Of a stretch of DNA of 64,000 bases, positions 20,927-33,065 are shown piece after piece. The notes beneath the pieces were generated by a model, which saw nothing but the letters and a program-made list of their open reading frames with translations, was not told where the DNA came from and did no database searches. Location of the stretch: contig NC_088787.1 of assembly GCF_949628265.1 (NCBI RefSeq), positions 29,440,501 to 29,504,500 on the forward strand, written 5' to 3'. A program made the position numbers and the translations under genes. Positions within the stretch are counted from its first letter, which is position 1. Each line of letters opens with the position of its first letter. The stretch comes from Cloeon dipterum (lineage: Eukaryota; Arthropoda; Insecta; Ephemeroptera; Baetidae).

Positions 20927-23233
20927 ATGCCGGATGCTGCATCAGGCGAGGGTTGTGCGCGCTCAGCACCGCGCATTCGGCGCTGGCTGGCTCGCTGGTG
21001 CAACAGGTGCATTCCATCCTCGCTGCGCAGACACCACAAGGTGGGCGCGATTGAGGTGCAGCAAGCGGACAACCACATCGAGTACCTTCAGCTGAACCCT
21101 GAGAGACGCATCAGGGTGCTGCATCTCTGCCCGGAAGACCTGGCCGCCGAATCCAATGGACAGGTGGCTGAGGGCGAGACGCCAGCTGAGCTGGAGCCGC
21201 CGGTCCCCGAAAACGAACAGTACTGGTTTGTCCGAGGCTCCCACTGCTCTTACAGGTGAAAATCTTTGAAAATTATGGAAATTCAAAAATATATCTGAAT
21301 AACAAACAAAATTCCAGGCTAATGAAAAACAAGGCTAAGGCGAAACAAAAACAGTTGGAAGCATTTATCAGGAGGGATTCCGTGCGTTATAGCTTCCATA
21401 AAAAGGAATCGGAGCGGAAGTTGGCTGACTCACAGGAAGCAACAGCTTCTACTCCCTCAAATGGTAATGAGGAAGGGATTCTAAAAGTGGCAAGTGACCT
21501 GCTGGATAAGGTATTCAAAGATGCGGTCGCGGTTGCATCTGAAAAGCTGACCAAGTGTGGTGACAAAGAAATTGACGAGGACGTTGTCGACGCTGCTGAG
21601 ATTAATATTTCGATGGAAAATAGTTTTGTAAATGAGGCATATGTCAGTGATGAGCCTAAAGGAAGCACTGACGCACATAACGAACTTTCAAAGTCTGCAA
21701 AGGTGACGGATGATGTGAAAATCAAAAAGGGTTCTTTCAACGAAAGCAGCTCAAACTTGGTAATTATCAAAATAATATTTTTCTTGTTTTATGATTTTTA
21801 TATTAAAGTGTTCGAACAACCCTAATATGGATTGCATATTTTTATTTCTTGCACAGAGTTAGAATATGTAAATTAAATTAACTTTTTCTAACTTTTGTTT
21901 ACTTAATTTAGATGCCATTATTAATGTTGCTGCATGGAGCATCATCAAGTGCTGATGTGTGGACGTCTCTCATTGATTATTTCGCCATTGCTGGCTACGA
22001 AGTTTGCGCCCCCGACATGCTTGGACATGGTTACAGTTCAGCACCTAATTCGAAGAAGGCATATTCTTTTGCTTGTCTCCTGCAGGACGCCCTTCAAATT
22101 TTTGACACCTATGTTAGTGGAGACAAAAAATGTGTCATCTTAGCGCATGGATATGGGTAAGAACATGATATATTTAACAGATCAATTCTTGGCTTTTAAT
22201 TTGGATTGTTAGTAAAATCGAAACAAATTAAAGACTTATTTAATTTCTAACTTGTGGAAAACTCAGTCTACCTTAATCAATTTATAGTTGCTAATAGAAT
22301 CTACAAAATGGTTTCGCCATATATCTTGAATTGATCGAGCGTCTGCTAAAAAAAACAGTGTCTAAATTGTGGACTCCAAATTCACTCCTTTGATATCCTA
22401 ATCTAAGGAAATTTTCAAATATTTACAAACCCAATTTTTCACTCCTGAAGTTCTGTCAATAAATTATATTTTTTAATTAGGTAAAAATACTTATTGTGTT
22501 TTTTTAATTAGGTGCAGTTTTGGAGCAGCAGTAGCCAGGTACAGACCTCAAAACGTGGTTCAACTAGTGCTTATAAGCGGAGGCGGTCCAACCCCTTTGG
22601 CACCCCCTAGTGGTATTTACTCGTTGCCAAAATTTTTGCTTGGCTGTGCCAAACCACTGTTGCTCTGTGGCTTTAGGAGGTATAATGACGAGTGTTTTAT
22701 TATTTTGCTCGCCATAGCGTTCAATTTTTCATTTCAGAGATTACTTTTACGCGGCCAGAGGAAAGAATCTGATTTTCTGTGATAGTGTGGATACTCCACC
22801 CAAGGTGCTGGAATATTTGAGGCAAGGCCAGCACTGGCCTCAAGGCGACTCAAGTTTCCATAGACGAATTTCTATTCCGACTCTATTGGTGCATGGAATG
22901 AACGACCCGTATATAACACTAGTTGAAGAGTGTGAAATGGAAAGAGTAAGTTACTTTTTACAGTTTTTGCCTTTCCACTGCAAAGTCAAGACCAAAATTT
23001 TGGCTATTGATTCTTTTCTGTCCTTAATTATCGCACATTAAACCTGAAGAAGCCAAGTTAAAAAAACCACACTGACGCTACCTTTTGAATTTTTTCAGAC
23101 GATCCCTCGCTCATTTCTGGAAATTATTCCAGGAGCATCTCACTTCGCCATGCAAGAAGAGCCAGATGATTTGTGCCACATGATACACTGTTTTATAACG
23201 TTGTGGGAAAAGGGTAAAGGATTGAGCAAGTAG
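20927..23233 (+). CDS. ABHD8: ABHD8-like alpha/beta-hydrolase-fold protein, nucleophile Ser replaced by Gly
   Basis: Six exons: 20927-21255, 21318-21759, 21912-22156, 22512-22679, 22738-22945, 23099-23233, giving 508 residues. The hydrolase fold begins in exon 3: LLHGASSSADVWTSLIDYF (oxyanion-hole HG), then CAPDMLGHGYSSAP. Exons 4-6 give ISGGGPTPLAPP, GQHWPQGDSSFHRR, PTLLVHGMNDPYITLVEE (acid Asp) and IPGASHFAMQEEP (His). These match ABHD8 segment by segment. The nucleophile elbow, GHSYG in ABHD8, reads AHGYG here (codon GGA, 22149-22151), so classical Ser hydrolase chemistry looks lost. The N-terminal half has the weakly conserved IEVQQADNHIEYLQLNPERR segment, then an acidic, Lys-rich, low-complexity exon (21318-21759) with no match I recognise. 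A short extra exon in 21760-21911 cannot be excluded. The natural substrate is unknown. Confidence 0.87.
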
Positions 23234-23283
23234 ACATGTTAAGAGACTCAATAAGCTCTCATTAGCTTTTAAATATTGGAGAA

Positions 23284-23303
23284 AATAAATTCACAATAAT
23301 AAA
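23284..23303 (+). terminator. ABHD8 poly(A) signals
   Basis: Two AATAAA hexamers, 23284-23289 and 23298-23303, lie 51 and 65 bases after the stop codon on the coding strand. This is a typical position for cleavage of a short 3'UTR. Confidence 0.65.
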
Positions 23304-24345
23304 TGACTGTGATGCCTTTCCAAGTATTAAGAGACAATGTTGACGTTTCTGAAAAGCTGAACTGCTGCAAGTATCTTATATTGCATGTTAATTATGGGAA
23401 ATTTTAATGCAAGAATGACATTATACCTCTTAATCTCTTTATAATAGAACTACAAAATAAATTATTTTTTCCGAACAGTAAAAGACTATTATTAATAAAT
23501 CTTCATGAAAATTTATTCAAATTACCTATATTCAATTGAAATTATGGATAGATGAATATTTAATTAATCACTTAAAGTGCAGCAGACAAGGTAAAGTACA
23601 TTATTTATAACCTTACTGTACTATAAATTTAACATTAAATATAGAATTTTGCAGCTAATGGTAAAATTGGCCGCAGAAATATTACTAAACCCGCGCGATT
23701 TTTAGTCAAAAGGCTGAATACTTGATTAAAAATAAAATTATATATTAATATATAAAAAACCATAAACCTATAAAAATGTAGATTATTTTAGTTAAATATT
23801 TCGCTAATCACCATATAATAGGCGACGATACTCTCGCAGGAATAAATTAAGCAACAAAACCTAACAAATTTCATAACACGAAAAAATAGCAATCAGTTTA
23901 TCATTCAAAGAAGATGACACATAAAACTTTGCTGCAATTTTAATTGGTCTATCTCTATAATTCGTTCAGTTAATTTTTGACTCGGTCTTCTTTAACTCGG
24001 CGAAAATATGAAAAATAACAAAAAAAAATGGTTTGGAAGAAAGGTAACGCAAAATATTATGCAATCAGTTTCTCAGATAACTGAATGAGGAAACCGGTAT
24101 GTATATACCGCAAAGTTAAACCGCTTACCAGATAAATCAGAACCTCTTTCTCTGGCCCCTCCCCTTATATTTGTATTGTGTTTCTTCTGCAGCTGATTGC
24201 ATGTTAGCCGTACATAGCAGGGAAATACGGGAGAGGACAGTCTCACAGACAGTCAGACACCATTTTTCAGATGGAAGTGCTGCGAGTTTGAGTCGCAGTT
24301 AAATAACATAAGAACTTTTCCTGCCGTACCTCCTTCGAGATCAAA
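23304..24345. other. Intergenic and TSC2 5' region
   Basis: AT-rich until about 24.1 kb, then more mixed. A TATA-like string inside a near-palindrome (CGGTAT...ATACCG, 24096-24112) precedes the TSC2 start by about 240 bases, and a run of short CAGTC/CAGAC-like strings lies at 24230-24260. This is probably the TSC2 core promoter and 5'UTR. No other gene is seen. Confidence 0.4.
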
Positions 24346-27300
24346 ATGAGCTCAAAGGACAAGGACAAAACTCTGCAGGACAAGTTAAAGCAGTTTTTTC
24401 GCCTGAACAAAGGGAATGCAGGTAAATCATGAGTTTATTCTTATTGCCATGCGTGCCACCGGCACTGCGTCCTCAAGTCTTTAATTTTTAATTCTTCTCA
24501 AACGTCAATTTGAATCTTGTTTCTAGGCACTGTTGTCGAGCGATTAGATTTTTCACTGTCTCCAGATATCGAGCTTGCCATTGGGCCACACTCGATGAAT
24601 GTCAACGAAAGAGTGAAAAACCTGAAAGACATCAGTAACGTTGTGCTTCAGAAGAACTTGGAAGAAGTATGGCTTTAAGATAACATGTAAGATGCGATGC
24701 TTAAATTTAACATTCTTAATTATAGCATGCCGTTGAGAAACTATGGTCCCTGGTGCAAGACCTGCTCCGCGAGGATGTGTCCAAAGAGCATCGACACATC
24801 GTTTTCCAGTTCTTGTGCAACCTGGCGCAAGGGCAAGCGGACAAACTTGGCATTATTAGAGGACATTTCTTCAGACTGATCCAGACGCACCCTTTGCGAG
24901 AGGACGTAGGACCTCGCCTCGACCTCCTGAGGGCATTGACGGACAATGGCAAGGATGTTCTCTACATGGAGACCGAGGTTGCACCGTTCCTGCTCTCGTG
25001 GATGGCTGAAGTTTCCCATGCAAATAAAACTAATGACCTCTTGTCATTGCTAGTTAACGTTGTTAAATATAATGCTGGATTTGTTGAGGATGAAATTATA
25101 AGCGGCCTGATTCAGTAAGTTCTCAACATTCTGATCGACACCTAACTTTTATATTGTTTATCCCAATCACCAGAAACGCATGCTTTCTGTGCTCATGGAG
25201 CCAGCATGAAGAAGTCGTGTTTTCCAGCCTCGCTCTTCTTGATGTAATAGTTTGCTACTCGCAAATTTCGCCCAACATGCTGGAGACGTTTGTTTTCACT
25301 CTCTGCAATTTGGTCAACAACAAGACCTACAGTCAAAGCTGTTGGAAGGTGCCCTTAATTATGTCGGAAACTAATTTTATCATTCTCAAATGTGCCCTTC
25401 GCAGATCATGAAGAAAGTACTGGGAACTCACGTAGGTCACAGTGCCCTCTTCCAGATGATTTCACTTTTGAAGGATCGGAAGTTTAGCAACAATTCAATG
25501 ATGCTGCGAGGAGCTATTTTTTACGTCAGCATGGGAATGTGGGGAGGGCAAAAGGTTACTTCGCTTAATACAACAGCCTGCACAGTGCTTCCAGCGTACA
25601 TGGAGGTATTTTATATTTTAGGCTCTTTGGAGGACCAAAATCATATATGTGATAATTTTATTATAGGCGATCAAGCATGGTCACACTGTTGTCACTTACG
25701 AAGTTCTCATTTGCTTGCACAAATTGATTGTGCACAGTCCGAGTGACCTCAGTGATCCTGCCTGGAATAATGTGCTTGGAATTCTCGAAATAGCGATGAT
25801 TTTAGTCCAGAGAATGAATCCACCTGTATCTCACGTAATTAATGTTGCCCATGACCTTCTCACGGACATTGAAGCACTGCACGAGCGAGGTGACTTTCGC
25901 GGTGATGTTGCTCGCTTTTACAACATCATCGCATCTTGCGCTGCCACCAGACCAGTAATAGCTGTGATATTTTAAAAGCATCATTTTTTGACCGCGGTGA
26001 TTCATTTGCAGGAAATCTCGATTTTGCACTTGATTACATATTTGGCTGCTGACTTCACTCCTACCAAGCACAAATGGTTGACCAAACTCAATGACTTCAT
26101 TGAACGCTACTTTTGGCAGGAGACTCGATCTAACATCAGAGTCAAGGTCCTGGATGTTATTTCCTCTGTGGTTCACGCTAACAGGTACTCTTGATCCTTT
26201 GCTTAAAGATAAAAATTTATTAAAAATTGCTATTTGAAGCATATTTTTTTGAAAAGAATCACCACCAAAACGAAACATGCATTTTTTAGAGCCTTGTATG
26301 AAGAAGAACTGCTAGAGAAAGTTCTGAACCAATTAGAACCAGCAGTGGCCAGGGATCCAGATCTAGTCGTTCGCAATGCGTCAGTTCAACTCTTGGTTGA
26401 ATTATGCCTCGAGTGTGAAAACAAACGGTGCTTGGAACTGCTAGATTTGATTGATGAGGTAAATAACTACAGAGTCGAATTTATTTGCATGCCTCACTTG
26501 TGTTCTTCTCAGTTTCTCCATAGACCTTTTGAAATCTATGAAGCAACCTCTGCTGTAATTGTCAATGAGGCGGACGTTCTTGACGTGAAAAGTGCTGCTT
26601 TGGGCATGATCAAGATCTTCCATAGCAAAGCGTACCAGTTACCTTCAACGCATGCCATCAGAGCATATAAAGCCCTAGTTACTCACCTGGAGAACCATTA
26701 CAAGAAGCCAGCTGTCTTTGAAAGTTGCAATGCTATAAGATTTCTGGTATTCCTTTGTTTCTTGACTTTGACTGTCATTGTTTAAAATTGAATATTTTTG
26801 ATCAGATTTTCAAATGCTTCTTGCAAATAAGAGCTGACTCTCTTTACCACCTGGGCATGCCGGACCCTTTAATTCTTGACAATGACACTCCCTGCAGTGC
26901 CAAGAGAGTTACTAGATTCAGTCCCTATCTGGCAGTGGACCACCGTCTTGGCGAAAAACCTAGTGCGTCTGTTGCAGCTGGTTCAGCCTCTGGATCAGCA
27001 TTTCCAGCGCCTACTGTGACCTATTTGTCACTCACTCATGCCTGCAGTGCTGTGATAATCTGCCTGAACAGTGAAAAGGGTATGTATATTTGCGGGTTTT
27101 TTCAATGAGAATTAAGAATTTAATGAGATTTTCTCTACCCAATCATTTTCGCTGGTTGTAAAATGTAGAAAACTTGCACTTTACTTTGAAAAATTATGAA
27201 ATGTGAAATAAGCATAAATTGTTAGGAAGTATTGTCAAACTTTGAATAGGATGTCATGTTCTAATCTGTTGTCTGTGATTTTCTTCTGATTAAAGATTGG

Positions 27301-30300
27301 CGAGTACTCACATTAATTTTGTCTGAGCTACCACAAGTGATGCAAAACAAATCGCTGATTTTGTCAAAGCACGGCAATGATGTAGAATACTTGGCAAGCG
27401 CTTTGTACACCATGGTAACATCGCAAGACTAGCATGACATACAATGTTAACTTTCGTTTTGTGCTTGAAGGTCACTGATTTAACCATTGGGGATAAGTTG
27501 AAGACTCTTCCTCCGAAAATGTCGAGATCCGATGCGCAGTCCTTGGTTTTGCTTTCAATGGCCTCCCTCGTTTCCTACCCTCTCGACTCCTCCATGCAGC
27601 AGAAGATCGTCAAGTGTTTGCAGTTAGGCCTAACGACGACAATAAAATGTGCCATCGACTGCATGTCTGCGCTCACCCTGTGCACCTTGGACATGCAAGA
27701 GACCATGTATAAGCTGCTGCCTGAGGTCCTCCTCAAGCTTTCTAAGATTTCGACCACAGTGCACATGGCTATACCAATGCTTGAGTTTCTTTCAAGTAAG
27801 CAGAAATTTTATTCATCTCGCATTTAATTGGAAATGGGTGTCTTCTAGCTCTGACCAGACTGCCGAAGGTATTTGCGTCCTTTGTCTACGATCAGTACCT
27901 GTCGGTGTTTGCAATAGCTCTGCCATACACAAATCCCTTCAAGTTCAGTCATTTTGTCGTTTCCCTGGCGCATCACGTGATAGCAGTGTGGTTCTTTAAA
28001 AGCAGGATGCCTTTCAGAAGCAAGCTCGTTGGATACATAATTAAGGTAATTGGGATATTTTTTTATTCAATCCTTAACTCGATGATCATTTTAGGGCTTG
28101 AAAAACAATCTCACTGGAGAGACCATAGGCAGCAGGCCAGATATGGTGAACGAGGACTCGTCAAACAGAAGGCGAAGCTCCAGCTTGACTGAACAAGGCA
28201 GCAGACACCACAAGGAGCAGCTACGTCAGAGGGTGGAAACGAAGCCGGCCATCGACGAGACAATGATGCTTTTCCATACAGAATTGACCGAAACTTGTAT
28301 TGATATGATGTCAAGGTATACCTTCTCCCGCTGCTCGGCCTTGCCCAAGAGGCCACCAACGACCCAGTGGCTGTTCAATGATGGACAGTCTATGACGTGG
28401 CTGCTGGGTCACAAGCTGATTACGGTTACAACCAGCAACTGCAGCCAAAAGGCGATCAAGTCTGGGCTTTGTGACAAATGCTTGCATTCTTGTCGCCTGG
28501 ACAAGACATCAGGTAAAATATTCAAATCTCTAGTGTTCCTTTACTACCAATTGATACTTCCGTTAAATACTTCAGAAGGTCATAAAAAATACACAACCAG
28601 TATTAGTACTAGACATAGACAGTCCTAGTGAAAAAAATATATTTAATGATACTTAATTTGGATTTGAAGTTAGTAATATAATAGGCTGCTGAGATATTCT
28701 TTCCAAAGTTAATTTAATCAACCTTTTTTCTATCTAAATTTCCTAAATTATTAATAAATTCTATTTAATTTTAGGACAAAGTGCTGCAATGAGCGCTCCT
28801 CAAACACAGCCGCCAACTGCAGCAACTAGCCCAATGGTAGAGAAGGCACCAAGCCCTCCTGTTGATACGGACTTGACACCATCGCGTCGGAGGCACAAGT
28901 CAGCAATCCAAGGCAGCGTGAGTCGAGACAGTGTGGGTATATTTGGACCAAGAACTAAAGATGATCTACACATGAACTCAAGAGCTCCAGACGCTGAAAA
29001 CTCAAGAAATGAGGGCTTCCTTAGTAAAATTATTTTGGTTCCTGTTTTGGACTATTTGCTAAATTTTGTTTTCAGTGATGCAAGTGGAGAAATCTGTGGA
29101 CTTTGACAGAGGAATGTGCACCTGTTGGTGCCAGAGTTGGGCAGAGATTAACATTGGAAGTCCAACAGGTCTGAACAGTCAAATTTGTATGTTGCTTTAT
29201 TGAAATGAATACTTGGTTTAGGTCACGTTTCTTGGACAATGCGGCTCCAAAACCTGCCCTACTTTGATGCCTCAGCTCCAACTGTTGAGTTTCCCCTAGC
29301 GGACGTGTCAACATTTTTTTTCCCAGAATTGGAAAGCCGCGAAGGAAGCAAGTCAAGGATTAGCTCACCTGAGGTATTTCTAGTTTAAAACCCAATTTAT
29401 TATCTCTGACTCAATTTTTTCGCTCACAGATCCAGAACGAGCCGATATTTTCTGAAAGCATTCCAGCTTCTCCAGTGGGTCAAACTCAGCATACAGAAAT
29501 TGCTGAGAAAAAGCCGCAGTCAATTTTGCCTAGGTAAACCACACTTACAACACAAATTCTTGAATAAAATGATTCCTTCTTCAGCCCCAGCCAAGAAGTC
29601 GCTCCAATCAGACCAACTTCCGAGGCAGTGCCCGTGCCCGGCGCTGAGCCAGAGGATTCTGATGAGGCACATGACGAAGAGGAAGGGTTGGAAGGCGATA
29701 GCAGGCGCAGGAATCGCGTGAAAAGGTCCAACTCGAGTCCTGAGATGAGCAGCAGACTGCGCAGTCCGTTGTCTCTGCAGCCTCCAGCCCTGCATGCTGC
29801 CAACAGCCTGGGTGGCGACGACTTGGACAAAAATGCTCCCTTGAGTCCAACTGGAGATGAGAAGAAACTGATGCCAAAGCCACCACCCACCAGGTTAAAA
29901 TTTTATCTTTTTATAATTTAAAATATTTTTAAATAAATTTGAAGTGACACAGTGAAATTTCAAAATGCGAAATATATTATAATTATTGCAGGGTCAGTTG
30001 TGAGGCGATTCCAGAAGAGATGGGTGGCACTTCTCCCCCATCAACATATCCCGCTGAGCCCGTCCTGAAAGTTGTGCAAGCTGCGCAAGTAATCGAGGCA
30101 AAGCCCATAGAACAGGTGTTGCCACCGCAGCCACAAATAATGCCACAGCCCACTCCTCAGCCAGTGGTCAAGCCAGCTCTTGCACCTATGAAATCTGCGC
30201 CGATGGTGCCAGAAAAGGTTTAGTATTTTCAACCCCGTGAAAATAAAATGATTGATTTTTCTGGTGATTTCAGAGAACCGAGAAAAGTCCACCACAAGAT

Positions 30301-31711
30301 GCGAGGCCTGATCCAAGTACCTTACCCCCTCTTTCGTTCCGAGACAGAGGACACACTATCTCGGTGATGAGCCCAGTAAAAAGACCTGACCCAAACCTGC
30401 TGAGAAGAAATGCAGCAGGGGGATCGACCCCTAGAGGTGCAGAACCTGTCATGAACAGTGCAGCAATGAAGCCCAGGTTTGTTGATTATCTTACTACTCA
30501 CCCTTGAGTAAATTTAATTTTAGCTCACCAAAATTCCAGTAAATTACTAATTTTGTATAATCTCTGATTAGAAAACAAACATTAATGTTTTCTGTCCTTC
30601 AGCTTTGTGTTTCTGCAGTTATACCAAACGGCAGGGTTGGGCAGCAAGGGCGAGAAGCCAGTTTTGGTGCCAAAGGATGATGTTGTCAACAGAACTGTGA
30701 AGACTCTCAGTTATATACCACCATATGAAACGCACAAACTTGGCGTCCTGTACGTAGGGCCCAATCAGGCGAACAATGAGACTGAAATCTTGCGCAACAC
30801 TTGTGGATCTGTGCGATACACAGAATTTCTGTCGGTATGTATTTTCTATAAAAACCTCTAAAACAACTAGCCAAGCGCCTTTTTATTTAAGGGCCTAGGA
30901 ACGCTTATTAAGCTGAAAGCAGTGGACTCTCAGACAACATTTCTGGGTGGACTCGACCAATCGGGAAATGACGGGAAATTCGCCTACATTTGGCATGATG
31001 CCATGACTCAGGTAATATTAAGCAGTGGTAAGCAAACCAAAAGTTATTCATGCATTATTTAGGTGATTTTCCATGTCGCCACATTGATGCCAACCAAAGA
31101 AACCGATCCCAGCTGTAACAACAAAAAGCTCCACATTGGAAACGATTTTGTCACGATTGTTTTTAATGAAAGTGGTCAAGACTACAATGTTCACTGCATA
31201 ACGGTTTGTGACCATCTTCCACACCCATAGAACTATTGTGAACTGACGAATATCCGCAGGGTCAGTTCAACTTTGCCTGTGTGGTTGTCACCCCAATGGG
31301 CCATGGAACTAACCAAGTGACGATGAAGATCAAGGAAGATCTTACTGAGCACCTGGGAGCATCGCAAGTGACTCGGATCATCTCTGATCAGAGTTTGCCC
31401 ACCCTAGTAAGGCAACTCGCGCTGCATGCCAATGTGAGCCCCTTTTCAATAATGTTTTGAGATAGCTTTTTCATTTTTAAATATTTTAGCTGGCATCTCT
31501 GATAGTCCGTAACATGAGCAAAAGTGTCCTGTATGCCTCCAATTGGCTGGAGCGTCTGAGGAATATAAAGCGAATCAGGGCCAGAGTACTAGAGAAAGCT
31601 GAGGAAAAGAAGAAGGCGGCTGACATGCAGAACAAGGACCAGGACGATTTCACTGAATTCGCTGTCTACTCTGATCAGCCAGATGCAAAGAACCAGAGCA
31701 TCAAATTATAA
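24346..31711 (+). CDS. TSC2: Tuberin (TSC2, gigas homologue), Rheb GTPase-activating protein
   Basis: With TSC1, tuberin switches off Rheb and so mTORC1. Exons: 24346-24421, 24527-24666, 24726-25114, 25174-25348, 25405-25605, 25667-25954, 26012-26184, 26290-26458, 26513-26746, 26806-27079, 27296-27414, 27471-27795, 27849-28045, 28095-28512, 28775-29023, 29076-29168, 29222-29373, 29430-29533, 29585-29893, 29992-30217, 30274-30476, 30603-30834, 30892-31011, 31063-31203, 31260-31433, 31490-31711. Phase is continuous and gives 1800 residues, close to human TSC2. The N-terminal alpha-solenoid carries the tuberin segments LGTHVGHSALFQMI and SLPYTNPFKF-like ALPYTNPFKFSHFVVSLAHH. A Pro/Gln/Ser-rich linker holds an Akt-type site, RDRGHTIS (Thr near residue 1465). 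The C-terminal Rap/Ran-GAP domain runs from YIPPYETHKLGVLYVG; the catalytic Asn-thumb is in LHIGNDFVTIVFNESG (Asn near 1649). The end keeps the DFTEFAVYS segment. Kozak context ATCAAAATGA. Confidence 0.97.
30334..30366 (+). other. Conserved Akt phosphorylation site in TSC2
   Basis: These codons read SFRDRGHTISV, an R-x-R-x-x-T motif with the Thr codon at 30355-30357 (about residue 1465). Human TSC2 has RPRGYTIS at Thr1462, a known Akt target that inhibits the complex. Sequence and position agree, so insulin/PI3K input to this tuberin is expected. Confidence 0.85.
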
Positions 31712-31808
31712 AACTATATTAAAACTGTATAGTGTGAAAATAGATATATGTCATATTTGCAATTATTCACGCCATCATGTGGCACAACTTATTATAATAT
31801 TCCCTTTA

Positions 31809-31814
31809 AATAAA
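31809..31814 (+). terminator. TSC2 poly(A) signal
   Basis: AATAAA lies 98 bases after the TSC2 stop codon, on the coding strand. It is followed by AT-rich DNA without coding potential. Confidence 0.6.
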
Positions 31815-32199
31815 TTTATTCGCAGCTTACGTAAAACTGTAAAATTAGCCTTTCCTTTCTAATCAAGAAATGCATCAAATTTATTATCTACATATTCATA
31901 ATAATGATTTTTGTTAGCTGATCTGTAGTAGAAAACTTAAGGGATAATAATCGCAGATGGATGTTGAGGTAAATTCAACTATTAGCATTCTTGAAAAATA
32001 ATGAAAACAAATTTCCCCTATATATTTTTTGCTCATCTTGAGTAAAAAACATCAATATCATATATAGTCTTTATTTTAGATTTTGTTTTTTTATCGTTCC
32101 TTTAATAATAAAATTTGGTCGAAAAATCTGACAAGGTTTCCTGATGTGAACGAATATAAAGCCGTTTCCTTTGGGAATACACACATGAAGTTGAGTGGC

Positions 32200-33065
32200 C
32201 GAGCCAGCAGATAATCGATCAGTGCCAGTGCACGTGTGTCGTGTCGTATTGGTGTATGGCAGTAGGGTGCAGACGCAGTAGCGAGTATGAAGCAAGGGAG
32301 CCAAACGCCCCGCGAAGACCATACGGGCGGGCAGCGCGCGAAACGAAAAAGCATTCCGCGCTACGGAGCACCGGCCACCGGCACCGCGGGAGCAGCAAAA
32401 GCAAAAGCATAGCGAGCTAGTGGGGAGGCAGTGGTGCCACCTGTGGAGGGGCGGCGCCACCAGCACCTGGAAGCAGCCGAGCAAAATCGATTTTCGGAAA
32501 CGGCAGGCTGATATATATTTTCGCCGCGACTGGGCCGAAAGTGAGCGAGGTGGCGAGCGCGGGGACTTTGGCCGAAGCCGGGATGGAGTCGAGCCAGTAG
32601 GCAGGCCTGTCGGCATCCGTCGGCGTCGGCAGATGCGCCGAAACTAGCTCCCCGACCGCGACACACTTCCAAAGGTGCGTGAACTCTCGCCTCCGGCGGC
32701 GCGCCTGTGGGGCCCCACGGCCCTCGACAGGTCCCAGGCCGCGTTGCCCCGAGCCCATTCGCTCGACCCGGGTCGCGTGAGTCCCTCCAATGCGCTGATA
32801 GCCCCGTTTGTACGGCTGCAACGAGCACCAATATGGCTGGTTGGCCTCCTGTGGGCCTAATTTGACCTTTAAGGGATTGACTGTTTCGGCTGCGGAAGGC
32901 CGCGGCTCGTGCCTGATTCGGGCACCTCGCGGTACCAGTTTTCGGGTCGTCTGGCGCATCGTGCTGCTGAGTTTTTTTTATTATTGCAGTCTTAATTCGC
33001 AATCGTGCTCTAGTCGGAGGGGTTGATTTGACAGGTGTGAGTGGTGCGCTTTGTTTGTGATTCAA
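32200..33065. promoter_or_regulatory. CpG-rich island, candidate promoter and leader exon of the PKA gene
   Basis: A sharply bounded GC- and CpG-rich block in AT-rich surroundings, with long but family-less open frames on both strands, as expected of GC-rich non-coding DNA. A TATA-like TATATATT stands at about 32511 on the plus strand, and a good donor (AAAG/GTGCGT, exon side ending 32674) follows. It could be the untranslated first exon of the downstream kinase gene, whose start codon directly follows a splice acceptor. No transcript evidence is available; the link is inferred. Confidence 0.4.

Noticed and set aside
32071-32616. A 181-codon open frame on the minus strand
   Set aside because: Same GC-rich island. 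It overlaps the previous frame out of phase and shows no domain or motif.
32361-33065. A 234-codon open frame on the minus strand
   Set aside because: It lies in a GC-rich island where stops are rare. It is Pro/Arg/Ala-biased, has overlapping long frames in other phases, and resembles no family I know.
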